Source: Nitrosopumilus sp. LS_AOA
Lineage (GTDB): Archaea; Thermoproteota; Nitrososphaeria; Nitrososphaerales; Nitrosopumilaceae
Assembly: GCA_001543015.1 (NCBI GenBank)
Contig: LFLC01000010.1
Span: 19,822 to 83,821 of the forward strand
Direction: 5' to 3'
DNA: 64,000 nt
Shown here: in pieces, positions 63,717-64,000 of the stretch
Layout: each line of letters begins with the position of its first letter
Numbering within the stretch: position 1 is the stretch's first letter
The notes under the pieces: model-generated
Seen by the model: the letters and a program-made list of their open reading frames with translations, nothing else
The model's database searches: none
Told to the model about the DNA's origin: nothing
Program-made: the position numbers and the translations under genes

Positions 63717-64000
63717 TTAGAAACCTTTTGGTAAGCTACCACGTACTTGTTTAGATCTAGCGTTTGCTTCAGCTGCAACTATTTCTTGGTATGCTTTTTC
63801 ATCATCTATTCTTTGTTGTTCTATTCGGTTCATGTAGTCATTTTCGTAATCCTCAAGTTCTTGTTTTTTGGATTTTTTTTCAGTATAAGTTGAACTTGTT
63901 TGTGGTGGAGATGTCTGTGCAGTTCCTTTTGGAAGTGTACCTTTAGGTTTTGGTGGGTCTACTTTTTGTGGTTCTGGGGCTTGTGCTGTAATGCCTTCAA
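63717..64000 (-). CDS. proline-rich protein with coiled-coil end (5' partial)
   Basis: The minus strand is open from the right edge to the stop at 63717-63719. The visible ~94 residues are Pro/Gln/Thr-rich (EPQKVDPPKPKGTLPKGT), then a charged helix (ELEDYENDYMNRIEQQRIDD), and end RGSLPKGF. The motif LPKG occurs twice. The start lies beyond the window. No family recognised. Confidence 0.55.
   Translation of the reverse strand, partial: EGITAQAPEPQKVDPPKPKGTLPKGTAQTSPPQTSSTYTEKKSKKQELEDYENDYMNRIEQQRIDDEKAYQEIVAAEANARSKQVRGSLPKGF

Overview
The window reads as one contiguous piece of an AT-rich archaeal chromosome. The information-processing genes are archaeal: aIF1, Sec61-beta, type II methionine aminopeptidase, class I lysyl-tRNA synthetase, an Elp3-type radical SAM/acetyltransferase, a Tsr3-type rRNA modifier, a TrmB-type regulator and DUF2070/DUF1512 membrane proteins. 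Gene content, codon use and the many short zinc-binding proteins fit a marine ammonia-oxidising thaumarchaeon (Nitrosopumilus-like). This is inference from protein resemblance; no amo or carbon-fixation marker lies in the window.

Layout. 0-42 kb is mostly ordinary core genome. It holds F420 biosynthesis in two blocks (cofD-cofC at the left edge, cofG-cofH at 19-21.7 kb), secretion and membrane genes, a large lamin-tail surface protein (9.2-12.5 kb), tRNA-Pro(TGG), a glycosyltransferase/HtrA block, regulators and a first set of two-component genes (24-28.4 kb). It continues with purM, an antiporter, a Roadblock-like protein with a histone-H1-like tail, elp3-lysS, a run of very small zinc or membrane proteins (37-38.2 kb), ferritin, an Nramp-like transporter, a minimal beta-carbonic-anhydrase-like protein and DNA glycosylase I.

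42-61 kb is accessory in character. It opens with an archaeal signal peptidase among small secreted two-cysteine proteins, facing an operon for a 1381-residue transmembrane coiled-coil protein with five extracytoplasmic repeats. A sensory island follows: several stand-alone CheY-like receivers, a CHASE3 histidine kinase, a sensor with no kinase, and two kinase-like ATPases whose phospho-accepting histidine is gone. Gene fragments (an EEP nuclease, a secreted-protein paralogue, a CFI-box tail) show decay. The right edge carries tRNA-Arg(GCG), a displaced copy of that tRNA's 3' end 1.55 kb away, and a 14-bp inverted repeat bracketing a solo substrate-binding protein. 61-64 kb returns to housekeeping genes: methyltransferase, aquaporin, peroxiredoxin.

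The most notable regulatory signal is a row of five TGTTCA/TGAACA-type hexamers spaced exactly 9 bp apart, between divergent TrmB-like and histidine kinase genes (25519-25560). Related 15-mers lie upstream of the giant coiled-coil gene and of a receiver gene, suggesting one regulator may link the sensory and surface loci. That link is inference.
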